Shown piece by piece: positions 16,706-26,500 of a stretch of DNA of 64,000 nucleotides. Within the stretch, counting starts at the first letter, position 1. Every line of letters starts with the position of its first letter. The position numbers were made by a program, and so were the translations under genes. A model generated the notes under the pieces. That model did no database searches, was not told the DNA's origin, and saw only the letters and a list, made by a program, of their open reading frames with translations. The DNA comes from Pseudoalteromonas nigrifaciens. GTDB taxonomy: Bacteria > Pseudomonadota > Gammaproteobacteria > Enterobacterales > Alteromonadaceae. Where the stretch lies: positions 1,364,001 through 1,428,000 of the forward strand of contig NZ_CP011036.1 of the NCBI RefSeq assembly GCF_002221505.1, written 5' to 3'.

Positions 16706-19700
16706 ATGGCTAAACTTAAAAAGGGCAGCTTTCCAGGCATTGCCCGCCAAGCAAAGCAAAGTCAATCGGAAGGTGCGATCACCGAAAATATAGAGATATT
16801 AACCGGGCAGCGTGGCAACGGTGAAAACAGAGCGCTGTTAGTTAAGGACCTAGTAAACTTAGATGATATGAAGCGCCGCGCGCTAATTAATAATGCTAGC
16901 GGTGGTGGTGCTGGCAATCTACCAATCGGCGGTGGCGGTGTTGAGCGCCCGCACGCCCCGGTAAATTTAACGGGTACAGGCGGCTTTACTTTTATTGCAT
17001 TAACATGGGATCACCCGACCTACAGAGGCCATGCTTATGCGGAGATATGGCGCAGTGAAACGGACTCTTTTAGCAGTGCAACGCTAATCGCAACAGAAGT
17101 AACCGATATTTTTAGTGATAGCGTGAACATGGGAACCGGCTATTACTATTGGGTGCGCTTTGTCAATGTGGCCGATATGAAAGGGCCGACCCAAGGCGCT
17201 AAAGGGCTCTACGTTGAAACGCAAAAATCCGCAGAGCAGATACTAGGCGAAATAGGCGGGCTAATTGAGAAGTCGCACTTAGGGGAATTTTTAACGTCTG
17301 AGATTGACGCGATCCCCGACCTAGATAGCATACCTGGTATTTATACTATTCCTGATTTAACGCTTGAGCTTAACAATGCTAAAACTGACATATCGGGTTA
17401 CAAAAACAGAGTAGAGGCCATAGATGCGCAAACGGACACGTTAGCCAGGCAGCTTATTGACGCGGCATTGATAGGTGATAAAAACTGGCAGTCAAATACG
17501 CAAAAGCTGGTATCACTGGAAACAGTGGTAGGCGATGTAAAGGCAAAAATAGACAATGAATTTTTTACTATGGCAGAGGCGACCGAGGCAATAGCAGCGG
17601 CTACCCAAACAATTAGAGCGGAAATTGAGGATTCAGGCATATCGCTTAGCGGCAATATTTCAGAAACCTACTTTACTAAGGCTGGCACTAACGAGGCTAT
17701 AGCGGCTTACGGGCAAACTCTAAAGTCGCAAATAGAGGACCCGAACGGCACAAGTATAGGCGCAGCGCTAAAGACCGATTATTACACTAAGGTTAGTACG
17801 GACGAGGCTATCAGCGAAGCAACTACCGCCATGGCCTCAACGGTAACAACCGACGTTAACGCTGCAGTAGATGCAAAGCTAACGCAAAGTTACTACACTA
17901 AGTCGGGTGTTGATGGGGCTATATCAGAATCAGCAACGCTTATCATATCTGAGATTCAAAACCCAGACGGCGAAGGTCTTGGCTCTATCTTGTTTAATAA
18001 CTACCAAACAAAAACGGATTCAAAAGAAACTGAGGCTAATTTAGTACAGCAACTTAACTCTGCTTATACCGAAGCATCACAAGCGGTTATTGAAAACGCA
18101 TTAGCAAATGATGTGAGCGAGGAAAGAAAAACCGCAGCAGAAGCAGATATAGTTTTGCAGCAAAAAACCCTGGCGAATGAGCAAGAAGCTATTGCTAACT
18201 CATTGTTTACTATGCGTGCCGATTTAGGCGACAGTAGCGCCAAACTTAGCCAGTTACAGCAAACAATATCAACAAGTACCAGCGCAGTATCACGAAACCT
18301 GCTAGAGCTAAGCAGTAATATAGGTGAAACAAATAGAGAGGTTGAACGCGTAAATGCTGACTTGCAGATTAACTACTCGACCACGGCTACCACGGAAAAG
18401 GCAATAAGTGATGCGACAACTCAACTAAAATCGACTATTGAAAACCCCGGCGGCAACAGTGTAGGCGCAGATTTATACAACAACTATTCAACTACTGCGA
18501 CCATGAATAGCGCTATCAGCCAGGCATCGCAATTACTCAAGTCGCAAATAGAAGATCCCAACGGGGCAAGCGTTGGCGGTGATTTAAAGGTTGTGACGTC
18601 GGACCTGCAAACCAGGTATTACACTAAGACACTAGTTGATCAGGCGATAAGCTCGGCCACAACACAACTAAAAAGCACTATTGAGAACCCTAGCGGTAGT
18701 AGTGTTGGTGCGGATCTGTATAACAACTATTATACTAAGAGTGCTGCAAACGCCGCTATAAGCAGTGCAAGCACGCTTTTGAAGTCGCAAATAGAGAACC
18801 CGAACGGCGATAGCGTTGGCAGCGATATAAAAGCGGTGTCGGCTGATCTGCAAAACAACTACTACACAAAGGCTGGCGCTAATCAAGCTATAAGCTCGGC
18901 TACTACGCAGCTAAAGAGCGCCATTGAAAACCCTAATGGCACCAGTGTAGGCGCAAATCTTTACAATAACTACTACACCAAATTAAGTGCTGACAATGCT
19001 ATTAGTACCGCCAGCCAAATACTAAAATCGCAAATTGAAGATGCTAACGGTAATAGTCTTGGGGCTAGCTTGCAGACGCTAAGCCAAACGGTTGCATCTA
19101 ACAAGGGTGATTTTTCAGCGTTGTGGGGCGTAAAGACCAGTGTTAATGGCTTGCAGTCGAGCCTTGGGCTAGTCAATGATGGCGTTGATCCTATCTTTGC
19201 AGTGAAGGGCGCTAAGTTTGCAATTATAACGGATCAGAATCCTACTAACTTAACACCGGTATTTGCAGTTTCAGGCGGTAAAACGGTTATAAATACCGCA
19301 ATAATTGACCAGGCATTTATTAAGAGCCTAGTTACAGATGATTTATTATCTAATCGTGTGCTGGTTGGCTCCCGCTTTACTTCGCCTTCTATCAACTACA
19401 ATCCCGCCAATGGCGCAAGGAGCAATAACTTTTCAATTGATCCTGGCGGTAATATGCTTGCTAAGAGCGCAACGCTTGAATCAGTTACTATCAAAGACAA
19501 TAACGGCAACATTGTTATGTCGTCTACCGGGGCCATCCCTTCATCTAAAGTAACTGGCCTGGGCTCGCTGGCCACAAAGAACGGATTAAGCTATGACGAG
19601 GTAAGCGGCAAGCCTAGCTTTGGGGCGTTCGCGTTTTTAAGTAGTCTTGGTTATAACGACTTGAGCGGCAAGCCTACGCTGGGGAGTTTAGCCGCTAAAA

Positions 19701-20362
19701 ACTCATTGGCATATAACGAGGTAACAGGCAGGCCCGCACTTGGTTCGCTTGCTTACTTAAACTCACTCGCTTACAACAGCATAACCGGGAAGCCTTCACT
19801 TGGTCCTTTTGCTGGACTTAGTAAAATATTGAGTTCAAACGTTACAACCTACATAGCCAACGGTGCTATTGGTAGTGCGCAAATAGATACGGCGTACATA
19901 AACTCGTTGTTTGGGCAAAACGCGAGTTTTTACGGCACCGTGTATGCTCAAAACCTTGAGGGCGATGTGACGGACTCTAGGGTTAAGGCTGGGAATCAGG
20001 TCTCTAATTTTAACGAAGTAACAATCGCAACGTTTACCGTATCCGCACTGCCATTCGCGAGGACTGTTGTATTTAGCGGGCTCTTAGCTGAAATGCCCGC
20101 TACATCTGGGCAGCTTCCGGGGTCGGCATTTGGAACATCTAAGTCCAGGGTTACATGGTCGGGCGGCGCCACTACAGAGGTGCGTACAAATCTTGATGCA
20201 GGCGTCACCTCGTCAACTTTAGTTGAGCCGGTAGTCGTTACCTTGCCGGCTAACACCTCAAGAACTTACTACGTTAAAGGTAAGGTCGAAGGTGCTGGGA
20301 GCATGAAGCTGGGGGGCAACATTTTATGCCAAGCATTTAAAGCTGGCTCCACAATTTCATAA
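16706..20362 (+). CDS. Repeat-rich phage tail protein with FN3-like domain
   Basis: The protein has 1218 residues. An N-terminal glycine linker is followed by a fibronectin-III-like domain (about 78-165: PHAPVNLTGTGGFTFIALTW ... YYYWVRFVNVADMKG). A long helical/trimeric-looking region (about 180-800) is built of repeats around NNYYTK...AIS...LKSQIENPNG.SVG; part of it repeats at exactly 81 residues. A DUF1983-like segment follows (AVKGAKFAIITDQ; AIIDQAFIKSLV), then four 20-residue 'LGSLAxKNSLxYNExxGKP' repeats (952-1031) and a globular end. This resembles host-specificity tail-tip and fibre proteins. It probably contacts the receptor or sheathes the tail tip. Confidence 0.65.
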   Translation: MAKLKKGSFPGIARQAKQSQSEGAITENIEILTGQRGNGENRALLVKDLVNLDDMKRRALINNASGGGAGNLPIGGGGVERPHAPVNLTGTGGFTFIALTWDHPTYRGHAYAEIWRSETDSFSSATLIATEVTDIFSDSVNMGTGYYYWVRFVNVADMKGPTQGAKGLYVETQKSAEQILGEIGGLIEKSHLGEFLTSEIDAIPDLDSIPGIYTIPDLTLELNNAKTDISGYKNRVEAIDAQTDTLARQLIDAALIGDKNWQSNTQKLVSLETVVGDVKAKIDNEFFTMAEATEAIAAATQTIRAEIEDSGISLSGNISETYFTKAGTNEAIAAYGQTLKSQIEDPNGTSIGAALKTDYYTKVSTDEAISEATTAMASTVTTDVNAAVDAKLTQSYYTKSGVDGAISESATLIISEIQNPDGEGLGSILFNNYQTKTDSKETEANLVQQLNSAYTEASQAVIENALANDVSEERKTAAEADIVLQQKTLANEQEAIANSLFTMRADLGDSSAKLSQLQQTISTSTSAVSRNLLELSSNIGETNREVERVNADLQINYSTTATTEKAISDATTQLKSTIENPGGNSVGADLYNNYSTTATMNSAISQASQLLKSQIEDPNGASVGGDLKVVTSDLQTRYYTKTLVDQAISSATTQLKSTIENPSGSSVGADLYNNYYTKSAANAAISSASTLLKSQIENPNGDSVGSDIKAVSADLQNNYYTKAGANQAISSATTQLKSAIENPNGTSVGANLYNNYYTKLSADNAISTASQILKSQIEDANGNSLGASLQTLSQTVASNKGDFSALWGVKTSVNGLQSSLGLVNDGVDPIFAVKGAKFAIITDQNPTNLTPVFAVSGGKTVINTAIIDQAFIKSLVTDDLLSNRVLVGSRFTSPSINYNPANGARSNNFSIDPGGNMLAKSATLESVTIKDNNGNIVMSSTGAIPSSKVTGLGSLATKNGLSYDEVSGKPSFGAFAFLSSLGYNDLSGKPTLGSLAAKNSLAYNEVTGRPALGSLAYLNSLAYNSITGKPSLGPFAGLSKILSSNVTTYIANGAIGSAQIDTAYINSLFGQNASFYGTVYAQNLEGDVTDSRVKAGNQVSNFNEVTIATFTVSALPFARTVVFSGLLAEMPATSGQLPGSAFGTSKSRVTWSGGATTEVRTNLDAGVTSSTLVEPVVVTLPANTSRTYYVKGKVEGAGSMKLGGNILCQAFKAGSTIS
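18422..19066 (+). repeat. 243-bp tandem repeats in tail gene
   Basis: Copies of the segment encoding TTQLKS(T/A)IENP begin at 18422, 18665 and 18908, exactly 243 bp apart. Each unit contains two half-repeats (a TTQLKS form and an LLKSQIE form), so half-units are about 110-135 bp. The copies are diverged at synonymous positions, which indicates old duplication under protein-level constraint. Confidence 0.85.
19559..19798 (+). repeat. Four 60-bp (20-residue) repeats in tail gene
   Basis: Units begin at 19559, 19619, 19679 and 19739. They encode LGSLATKNGLSYDEVSGKPS and three variants with conserved G, SL, Y and GKP/GRP positions. A partial fifth unit (LGPFAGLSK) follows. Such short repeats are common in tail-fibre shafts. 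Confidence 0.85.
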
Positions 20363-20391
20363 TGGATAAACCCCCCAATATAGGTTAGTAT
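20363..20391 (+). promoter_or_regulatory. Putative late phage promoter with spacer motif (copy 2)
   Basis: TGGATA (20363-20368) and TAGTAT (20386-20391) are spaced by 17 bp, and AAACCCCCCAAT lies at 20368-20379. The motif equals the copy at 85-96. The gene at 20401 would begin almost at the transcription start, and an intrinsic terminator follows at 20521-20546 inside its coding region. Confidence 0.45.
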
Positions 20392-20400
20392 TTCTACATA

Positions 20401-20826
20401 ATGGAAAAGTCGTATCTGCAATGCGTTCCGTGGTTAAATCACCGGGATAGGCTTAAAGAGCCAATAACTCGAATAGGTAATATTGCAAACGACCCACACC
20501 TATACTCTGAAATAAATAAAGCCTGCTCAAATGAGCGGGCTTTTTTGTTTTTAGCACCCGATGGTTTTGTTGTTTTATGGCCGCGCCATATTGATAAAAA
20601 TACATTTATTGAAGTGACCATTGCGTCCTGCCATGGCGGAAACGCAGTACAACGCTATCTTCGCCATATCATTAGGCTTGCCCGTTGTGGCAACGCCTCG
20701 TTTATAGAATTTGCAACCGCCAGGCGCGGTTTTAACAAAATAGCCCCTCTACATGGTTGGGTTCGCAGTGGCGAGCGCGACAATTTAACAATATGGCGGC
20801 ACTTTTTAGAGGTTGATCATGGGTAA
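20401..20826 (+). CDS. GNAT-like phage protein (ejection-protein block)
   Basis: The protein has 141 residues. The second half (VEVTIASCHGG-like strand, then IIRLARCGNASFIEFATARRGFNKIAPLHGW, given in part) resembles acetyltransferase-fold proteins found in podoviruses beside internal virion genes; T7 gp13 occupies a similar position and size. The expected acetyl-CoA loop is not obvious, so catalysis is doubtful. There is no clear ribosome-binding site, and the candidate promoter places the RNA start only a few bases upstream. The gene contains an intrinsic terminator between codons 41 and 49. Its stop overlaps the next gene's start by 8 bp. Confidence 0.5.
   Translation: MEKSYLQCVPWLNHRDRLKEPITRIGNIANDPHLYSEINKACSNERAFLFLAPDGFVVLWPRHIDKNTFIEVTIASCHGGNAVQRYLRHIIRLARCGNASFIEFATARRGFNKIAPLHGWVRSGERDNLTIWRHFLEVDHG
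20521..20546 (+). terminator. Intrinsic terminator inside coding region
   Basis: GCCTGCTCA (20521-20529) pairs with TGAGCGGGC (20532-20540, one T-G pair), followed by six Ts. It lies within the GNAT-like gene, about 120 bp after the candidate late promoter. Its sequence and T-run are as good as those of intergenic terminators in this window. Confidence 0.7.
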
Positions 20827-21454
20827 AAGTAACGAAGTAAAAGAAACTGAATATGAAAAAGAGCTTGCGAAAGTGTACGCCGAGGAGTGGGGCCTTTATC
20901 AAGAGAAGATTGTACCTTTTGAAAACATGGTTATTGACGATGCCAAGCAATCGAATGATGAAAGTGTTTACGGTGATATAGCTGAAAACACCAACCTTGG
21001 CTATAAAAAGTCATTTTCAGAAGCGAGCAATAACACGCTAGCAAATATGGAGGCCGGCGGGATAAACCCCAATAGCGGCAAGTTTAAAAACGCTGTTAGC
21101 GATATGGCCGACGGTGAGGCATCTGTAACTAGTGACGCTATTGCTCGATCGCAAGTTGCTGGGCAGGAGCGTTACATAGGCAAAATGAGCAACATCATGG
21201 CAATGGGCCAAGGGCAATCTCAGCAGGCAACGGCAACGCTTAGCGATATAGCTTACGGCTCGCAGCAAAAAGCATTTAACGATGCAAGAAATAAGCAGGC
21301 TATAAACGATAGCTACATAGGCGCAGCGGGGGCAGTTGCTGGGGCCGCAGGTAGTTATTATAAAAACTTACCACCCCCAAAGCCCGACGCAGTAATTAAT
21401 CCTAACGCCGCAACCCCTGGCGACATAAACAAAACACTAATAGGAGGAGATTAA
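20819..21454 (+). CDS. Internal virion (ejection) protein, gp14-like in size
   Basis: The protein has 211 residues from the ATG at 20819 (AGAGG upstream); a TTG two codons earlier is less likely. The sequence is helical and polar with KSNEVKETEYEKELAKVYAE at the start, then a glycine/alanine-rich hydrophobic stretch SYIGAAGAVAGAAGSYY (about 165-185) and a proline-rich tail. An amphipathic/membrane-seeking segment in a small virion protein is typical of podovirus ejection proteins that form the conduit through the cell envelope. The family is not named with certainty. The next gene starts 1 bp after the stop. Confidence 0.5.
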   Translation: MGKSNEVKETEYEKELAKVYAEEWGLYQEKIVPFENMVIDDAKQSNDESVYGDIAENTNLGYKKSFSEASNNTLANMEAGGINPNSGKFKNAVSDMADGEASVTSDAIARSQVAGQERYIGKMSNIMAMGQGQSQQATATLSDIAYGSQQKAFNDARNKQAINDSYIGAAGAVAGAAGSYYKNLPPPKPDAVINPNAATPGDINKTLIGGD

Positions 21455-21455
21455 T

Positions 21456-21926
21456 ATGGCTAGCATATACAGCGGCACAGTTGACTCAGCAACTAACCAG
21501 GTAAAAGACGCAGAACTTGCTCACGTGGAATCGGGAAATGTACGCACAGACAAGTACCAAAATGCGTTAGCCGACTTAACACGCCAGCAATTTGAAGATT
21601 ACAAAAACCGTTTTTTACCGGTGCAAGAAGAATTATTTGGCCTGGCTACTAGCGACAAGCTACTGAACGAGCAAATGCAGCGTAATGAAAAGAATATAGA
21701 CAATGCCTTTGCTCAGTCTCAAGTTGCTGAATCTCAGCGCCTGGGCCGCTATGGCTTATCGCCCGAAGAAACGGCGCAAGGCAGCGCCAACAAAGGATTA
21801 CTAAAAGGGCTTACTACGGCTTCAATCAACAACGAAACCCGCGAGTCGGTAGATGATTTGCAAAATAAAATTTTAACAGGGCAAGGCGGTGCGCCAAAAT
21901 CCCTAGCTGATATAGGTGGTAAATAA
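21456..21926 (+). CDS. Putative internal virion protein
   Basis: The protein has 156 residues, helical and polar (DAELAHVESGNVRTDKYQNA ... FEDYKNRFLPVQEELFGL ... AQSQVAESQRLGRYGLSP). The GLSPEETAQG...LKGLTTASINNETR arrangement resembles small internal proteins next to ejection genes in marine podoviruses. No enzymatic motif is seen. A strong AGGAGG lies upstream of the ATG. It overlaps the following gene by one base. Confidence 0.45.
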   Translation: MASIYSGTVDSATNQVKDAELAHVESGNVRTDKYQNALADLTRQQFEDYKNRFLPVQEELFGLATSDKLLNEQMQRNEKNIDNAFAQSQVAESQRLGRYGLSPEETAQGSANKGLLKGLTTASINNETRESVDDLQNKILTGQGGAPKSLADIGGK

Positions 21927-22183
21927 TGTCTTACTCAATTATGCAATCAGGCCAAAGCACAAAAGGCAAAGCGACCGACTCATTAAAAACGCTGTCGGAT
22001 ATGGAGCAAAAGCGCGATATGACTAATGAAGGCATAAAGCAGCAGAAGAAGTCATCGCAAATTAGCGCAACTGGCACAGGCGCTATGGCTGGCTGGATGG
22101 TTGGCGCGCAGGCGGGATCTGTTGGCGGGCCTTGGGGGGCAGCTATTGGCGCAGCTATTGGTTTGGCGGCAGGATCACTTTAA
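21926..22183 (+). CDS. Small glycine-zipper protein
   Basis: The protein has 85 residues. The first half is polar (SLKTLSDMEQKRDMTNEGIK). The second half is a glycine/alanine zipper: AGWMVGAQAGSVGGPWGAAI followed by GAAIGLAAGSL. Such zippers insert in membranes or pack helices tightly. In this operon it may help form the DNA-ejection channel. This is inferred from composition and from its place between two putative virion proteins. Confidence 0.5.
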   Translation: MSYSIMQSGQSTKGKATDSLKTLSDMEQKRDMTNEGIKQQKKSSQISATGTGAMAGWMVGAQAGSVGGPWGAAIGAAIGLAAGSL

Positions 22184-22193
22184 GGGGTAATTT

Positions 22194-23507
22194 ATGGCAG
22201 GTGCATTTGTAGACGGCGCTTTAAAAGGCTTTGAAATGATGGAGCGCCATCAGGCGCGTAAGGATGAGAAGGCTCGTTTATCTGATATGGACGCCTTTAA
22301 AAGGCAAGAGCATACAGACCAAAAAAATAGACAAGCTCAAATAGATAAGCAAAATGCAATACATCGCAAAGAGGAAGTAACGCTTAAGAACAAGGAGTTT
22401 GATAGCCTTCAGCAATATCGCACCGATACGCTGAATAACTCAAACCTCAGCCTTAAAGAAAAGCAACAAAACAACCTCTGGAAGCAAGCCCACCAAGAAA
22501 AACAGGATTTACACAATCAGGATATTTCTATTCTCCCCGCAGCCTTTGACCTATTAGAGCAAGAGCAGGCGCTACCCAAGGAGTACGAGGAGGTATTCGA
22601 GCGCAATCCGCACTTGGATCCGCGCAGATTATTTGAAAAGGAGGCTGGGGAAAGCGTTGACACAGTGCAGCGAGTAATGGGCGAAGTTGCAAAAACCGGT
22701 GAAATGGCACAATTTAACTCCCCTGAATTTAAAGGGGCAATTAATAACGTTTTTGGGCACCGTTTTAAAAAAGCTATAGGCCAATATGATCCATTGCAAA
22801 AATCTAAAATTGTAGACTCTGAATTTTACGCATTCATACCAGCTCCACGCGAAAAAAAATTGAGTGACGTACAGCCCGACGGAAAAGTTGACGGCGAAAA
22901 ATTTGCCATGTCTATGCTGGTCACCTATGAGAACGGAAACCAAGAGGTTAAGCCTTTAACGCGAGGGGGCACTACAGAGCCTGACGATCCAGTGACTGCT
23001 TTCGCCCCTAAAGACCTCATTGGGCAATTAAAACCAGTATTTGTAGCAAGAGAAATAGCAAAAAGCCCTGAGATGTATCGCCGCCACATTAAAAGCATTA
23101 GAGGCACCCAGCAAGGGGGTAGCCAGCAAAAAGAAGCTCCTCAAAAGGCAGAGTACAGAAAAGCCAAGTCTCAGCTCTTGGCTGCGAAAGCAAAAGCCTT
23201 AAGTGACATAGAATCTGGCAAGGGGGCAGCAATACCATTGAGTGGCGACGCAAAGATTGCAGCGATAAAAGGAGTTGAGGCTCAATTTAAAAATCAAAGC
23301 GAGCAGCTTGATAGCCTCTATGGCGCCTCGCCTAGCCCAGAAAGTAAAGGCGGAGGTGGTGATAGTAAAGCTAAATATATAAGTAAGATAGATGGTGTTG
23401 ATGCGGGCGGTGTTATTAAGAAGTTTATGGAAGCCAACAAAAATTTAACTGAACAACAAGCTACACAAATAGCTATTCAGCAAGGGTATTTATCAAATGG
23501 CCAATAA
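22194..23507 (+). CDS. Putative ejection/internal core protein
   Basis: The protein has 437 residues. Residues about 15-110 form a long highly charged coiled coil (MERHQARKDEKARLSDMDAF onward). A mixed domain follows (about 120-300) with a Q/K-rich linker (TQQGGSQQKEAPQKAEYRKA), and it ends with a short helical segment (LTEQQATQIAIQQGYLS). No known enzyme motif is seen. The gene overlaps the large polyvalent protein gene by 11 bp, which is compatible with an internal core role alongside that protein. Confidence 0.45.
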   Translation: MAGAFVDGALKGFEMMERHQARKDEKARLSDMDAFKRQEHTDQKNRQAQIDKQNAIHRKEEVTLKNKEFDSLQQYRTDTLNNSNLSLKEKQQNNLWKQAHQEKQDLHNQDISILPAAFDLLEQEQALPKEYEEVFERNPHLDPRRLFEKEAGESVDTVQRVMGEVAKTGEMAQFNSPEFKGAINNVFGHRFKKAIGQYDPLQKSKIVDSEFYAFIPAPREKKLSDVQPDGKVDGEKFAMSMLVTYENGNQEVKPLTRGGTTEPDDPVTAFAPKDLIGQLKPVFVAREIAKSPEMYRRHIKSIRGTQQGGSQQKEAPQKAEYRKAKSQLLAAKAKALSDIESGKGAAIPLSGDAKIAAIKGVEAQFKNQSEQLDSLYGASPSPESKGGGGDSKAKYISKIDGVDAGGVIKKFMEANKNLTEQQATQIAIQQGYLSNGQ

Positions 23508-26500
23508 AATAGTAGATCCATTTACAAATAAAGAAATTGAATTTATTGACCCTTTTGCTGAGCCAGAATCGGAAGGCGGCATATCTGCAGCATTTGGCGC
23601 AAGCGTTGATAAGGTTCAAGAGCTAGGCTATCGAGCGGTTAAGGGCTTTACTGATACCGGCGAAAAGGGCAGCGAACAAGAGGAGGGCTCAATATCTCAG
23701 AAGGTGGCAAATACCATCGGGCAAGGAGGATCGCTAGCTGAGTGGGCGCAAGAAGGGATCGATCGTAACGTTAAGGAGCAGCAAGCGTACAAGCCTACAG
23801 TTGGCTCATATAAAGATATTGATAGCCTTGGCGACTTAGGGAGCTACACTGGTGAGCTTGTTGCTGGCTCGCTTCCTTATATGGCCGCTGCAGCAACTGG
23901 CGTTGGCGCGCTAGGCATGGCCGGTGGACTATCTAACGAGGCATACGAAAAGCAACCCGAAGGCGAAAAAGACGAAGTTAAAGCGGTTGCATCCGGTGCC
24001 GGCCAAATGCTGCTTGAGCGCTTAGGCATCAAGGTTAGCATGGGGCAGCTAGGTAAAGACATTTTAAAAGATGGCGTAGTCGAAACAGCTAAGCGCATGG
24101 GCAAGGGCGAACTTGTAGATGCAGTGCGCGACCCAAGCTTTGCTAAGCGCATATTCAAAGGCGCAGTAGGCGAAGGCTTAACAGAAACAGGACAAGAAGC
24201 CTTGGCGCAATGGGGCGCTGGCAAAAGCATTGATGAATTTGAAGGGCTAGACGAAGCCTTTGTTGGCGGCTTTGCGGTAGGTGGCGTGATGCGTACCGGC
24301 TCAGAGTCGGCACAAAAGGTAATGGGCTATCAGAAAAAAACAGCGGAAGCAGTTAAAAGCGGTGCAGATCAACTTATAGAGGCTGGGGCGTCGCCAGAAG
24401 AAGCAATCGAAACTGTTAAAAAGCAGCAGTATGAAGCAGCCATAAAGCAAGGGCTGAGCGATGTTGAAGCGTCGGCAGTCGTTGCGCGCACAATGAAAGA
24501 AAAATTTGGCATTGACGATCCTTTGTTTGCAGCAGCGGCAGAGCCTGTGCAGGCACAAGAGGCCGGGCAAGCTCAGGCGATACCAGAAGATACGCAAATA
24601 CCTGTATTTGAAAATGATGATATTGATTACGATGTGCCTACAGCAGCGAGGGAAGCTGGTTTTGGTCAAGACCCAAGAGCAGCTGGTCAGTATGGCGATA
24701 TGCTTACCAGTCCGCAGCAGCAGTCTTTAAAGGACTTAGATGCCGGAAACAACGCGCCTACTGTAGACGAACGAGTAAAAGCAGCAGCGTTTGACAAGAC
24801 GCCAACGCCAGAGGATCGCTTTAGTCCTATTAAGTACCAACACGAAGGCGAGCTATTAGGCCCAGACGCTCAAAACGCGCAAGGTATAGACAATGCACCA
24901 ATAGACGGCCAAGTAGTGCCAGAGCAAGGCAAGCTACCAACGGCAGAGCAAACTAAAAACCGTGAAATGCGCGAGCAAGCACAAGCTGATATTGAGTCAC
25001 AGCCTAAAGGTATTGAGCAAAAGGATATTATTTTTGGCGAAGATGGCAGGCCGCAGCAGCGCGCAGCAGAGCAGGTTAAGCAAGCCGGTAAAGACTCGCA
25101 AAATTTATTACCACAAAAAGATATTATCTTTGCAGGTAACGAAAGTGGCGTTAACGTGGCTAAAAATGGTGAAGCATTTAAAACCAAACGCGATGCGCTA
25201 TTAAGCAAAGAAGCGCGAGCAGCACGCAGAGCAGGCAAAAAAACTAAAGCAGTTAGTTTTGATAATGGTTTTGGCTGGACCGTCAAAAGCGATGCAAGTA
25301 CCGCACCTAATACAGCTCCGGATATAAGTGCGGACAAACAGCAAGCAGATGCTACCCTCACAGATGAGGGTACCATAACGCAAAGCCCTGAAACTGATAC
25401 GGTTGCGCAAAATGAACAGGGCGATCAAGCGCAACCAGCCCAACAAGAAGGTAAGAATATCGCAGGTGAAATGCTTAATGATGAGTGGCAATCTTTTACA
25501 AAGGAGAGCGGCACCAAAAATATACCGCGTTCAGAAATGCCACAAATTAAAGCTGAAAATCGCGGCGCTATGGTTAACTTTATGAAAGCGCGTGATATTG
25601 GCAATGAAAAAGATGAGGTGCAAGCAAGCTCATTAAAGCCAACGCAGCAAGAATTTTCACCAGCCAAAGTTAAAAAGGCAATGGAATTTGAGGGCGGCAA
25701 TCGCTCTATATTGGTATCGAATGACGGTTATGTACTCGACGGCCATCACCAGTGGTTAGCTGCCCGTGAAAAAGGTGAGTCAGTAAAAGTAACCCGATTA
25801 AATGCGCCTATTGAACAGTTGGTACCATTGGCCAAAGAAATGCCCAGCACTGAAACGCAGGACGATGCTGGTAAACTAACTGCCACTGGTAATGAAGAAG
25901 TTGCCACAACTGGTAAATTAAATGATGATAATGGTAAACAATCTGAACAAAAAGGCGTTGAAACTGCCGAAGCTGGTAAATTAATTGAACAAGAACCGGC
26001 AACCACTGAACAAGCAAGCGAGCTACCACCAATACTAAAAACCACTAAGCGCAAATGGCTACAAAGCCAAGCCAAAGAGCAAGGGCTTAAAAAAGGCTCG
26101 CCAGGCTTTGACGTTGCCATGGCAAAAATAGAAGAAGGCTACGAGCCAGCTATTGATAGAGCGCTTGCTGAGTCGTCATTTGAAACGTATAAAAAGTTTA
26201 ACGACGATACGCCAGAGGGCATTAACCGCATGGCGTATAACGAATTGCGTAAAGAGTTTGGCATTGATGATACGCCACCGCCAATTAAAGAAGCCGTTAA
26301 GCCCGCTAAAAAAACAGAGCCGCCTAAGAGCGGTTTTTCTTTGCCTGAATCAAAGAGGCCAGAGCAGCTTAATAGCGAGGAAGCGGCTAGCGAGCAAGCA
26401 AAGGAAGGCTCCGCCAGTGAAGGTGATACCGTTAAGTTTTTCTCTAAAGGCAGCAGTAATAAGGCAAAAGGCGTAAGCAAGGTTGATGCAGAAAGGGCCG

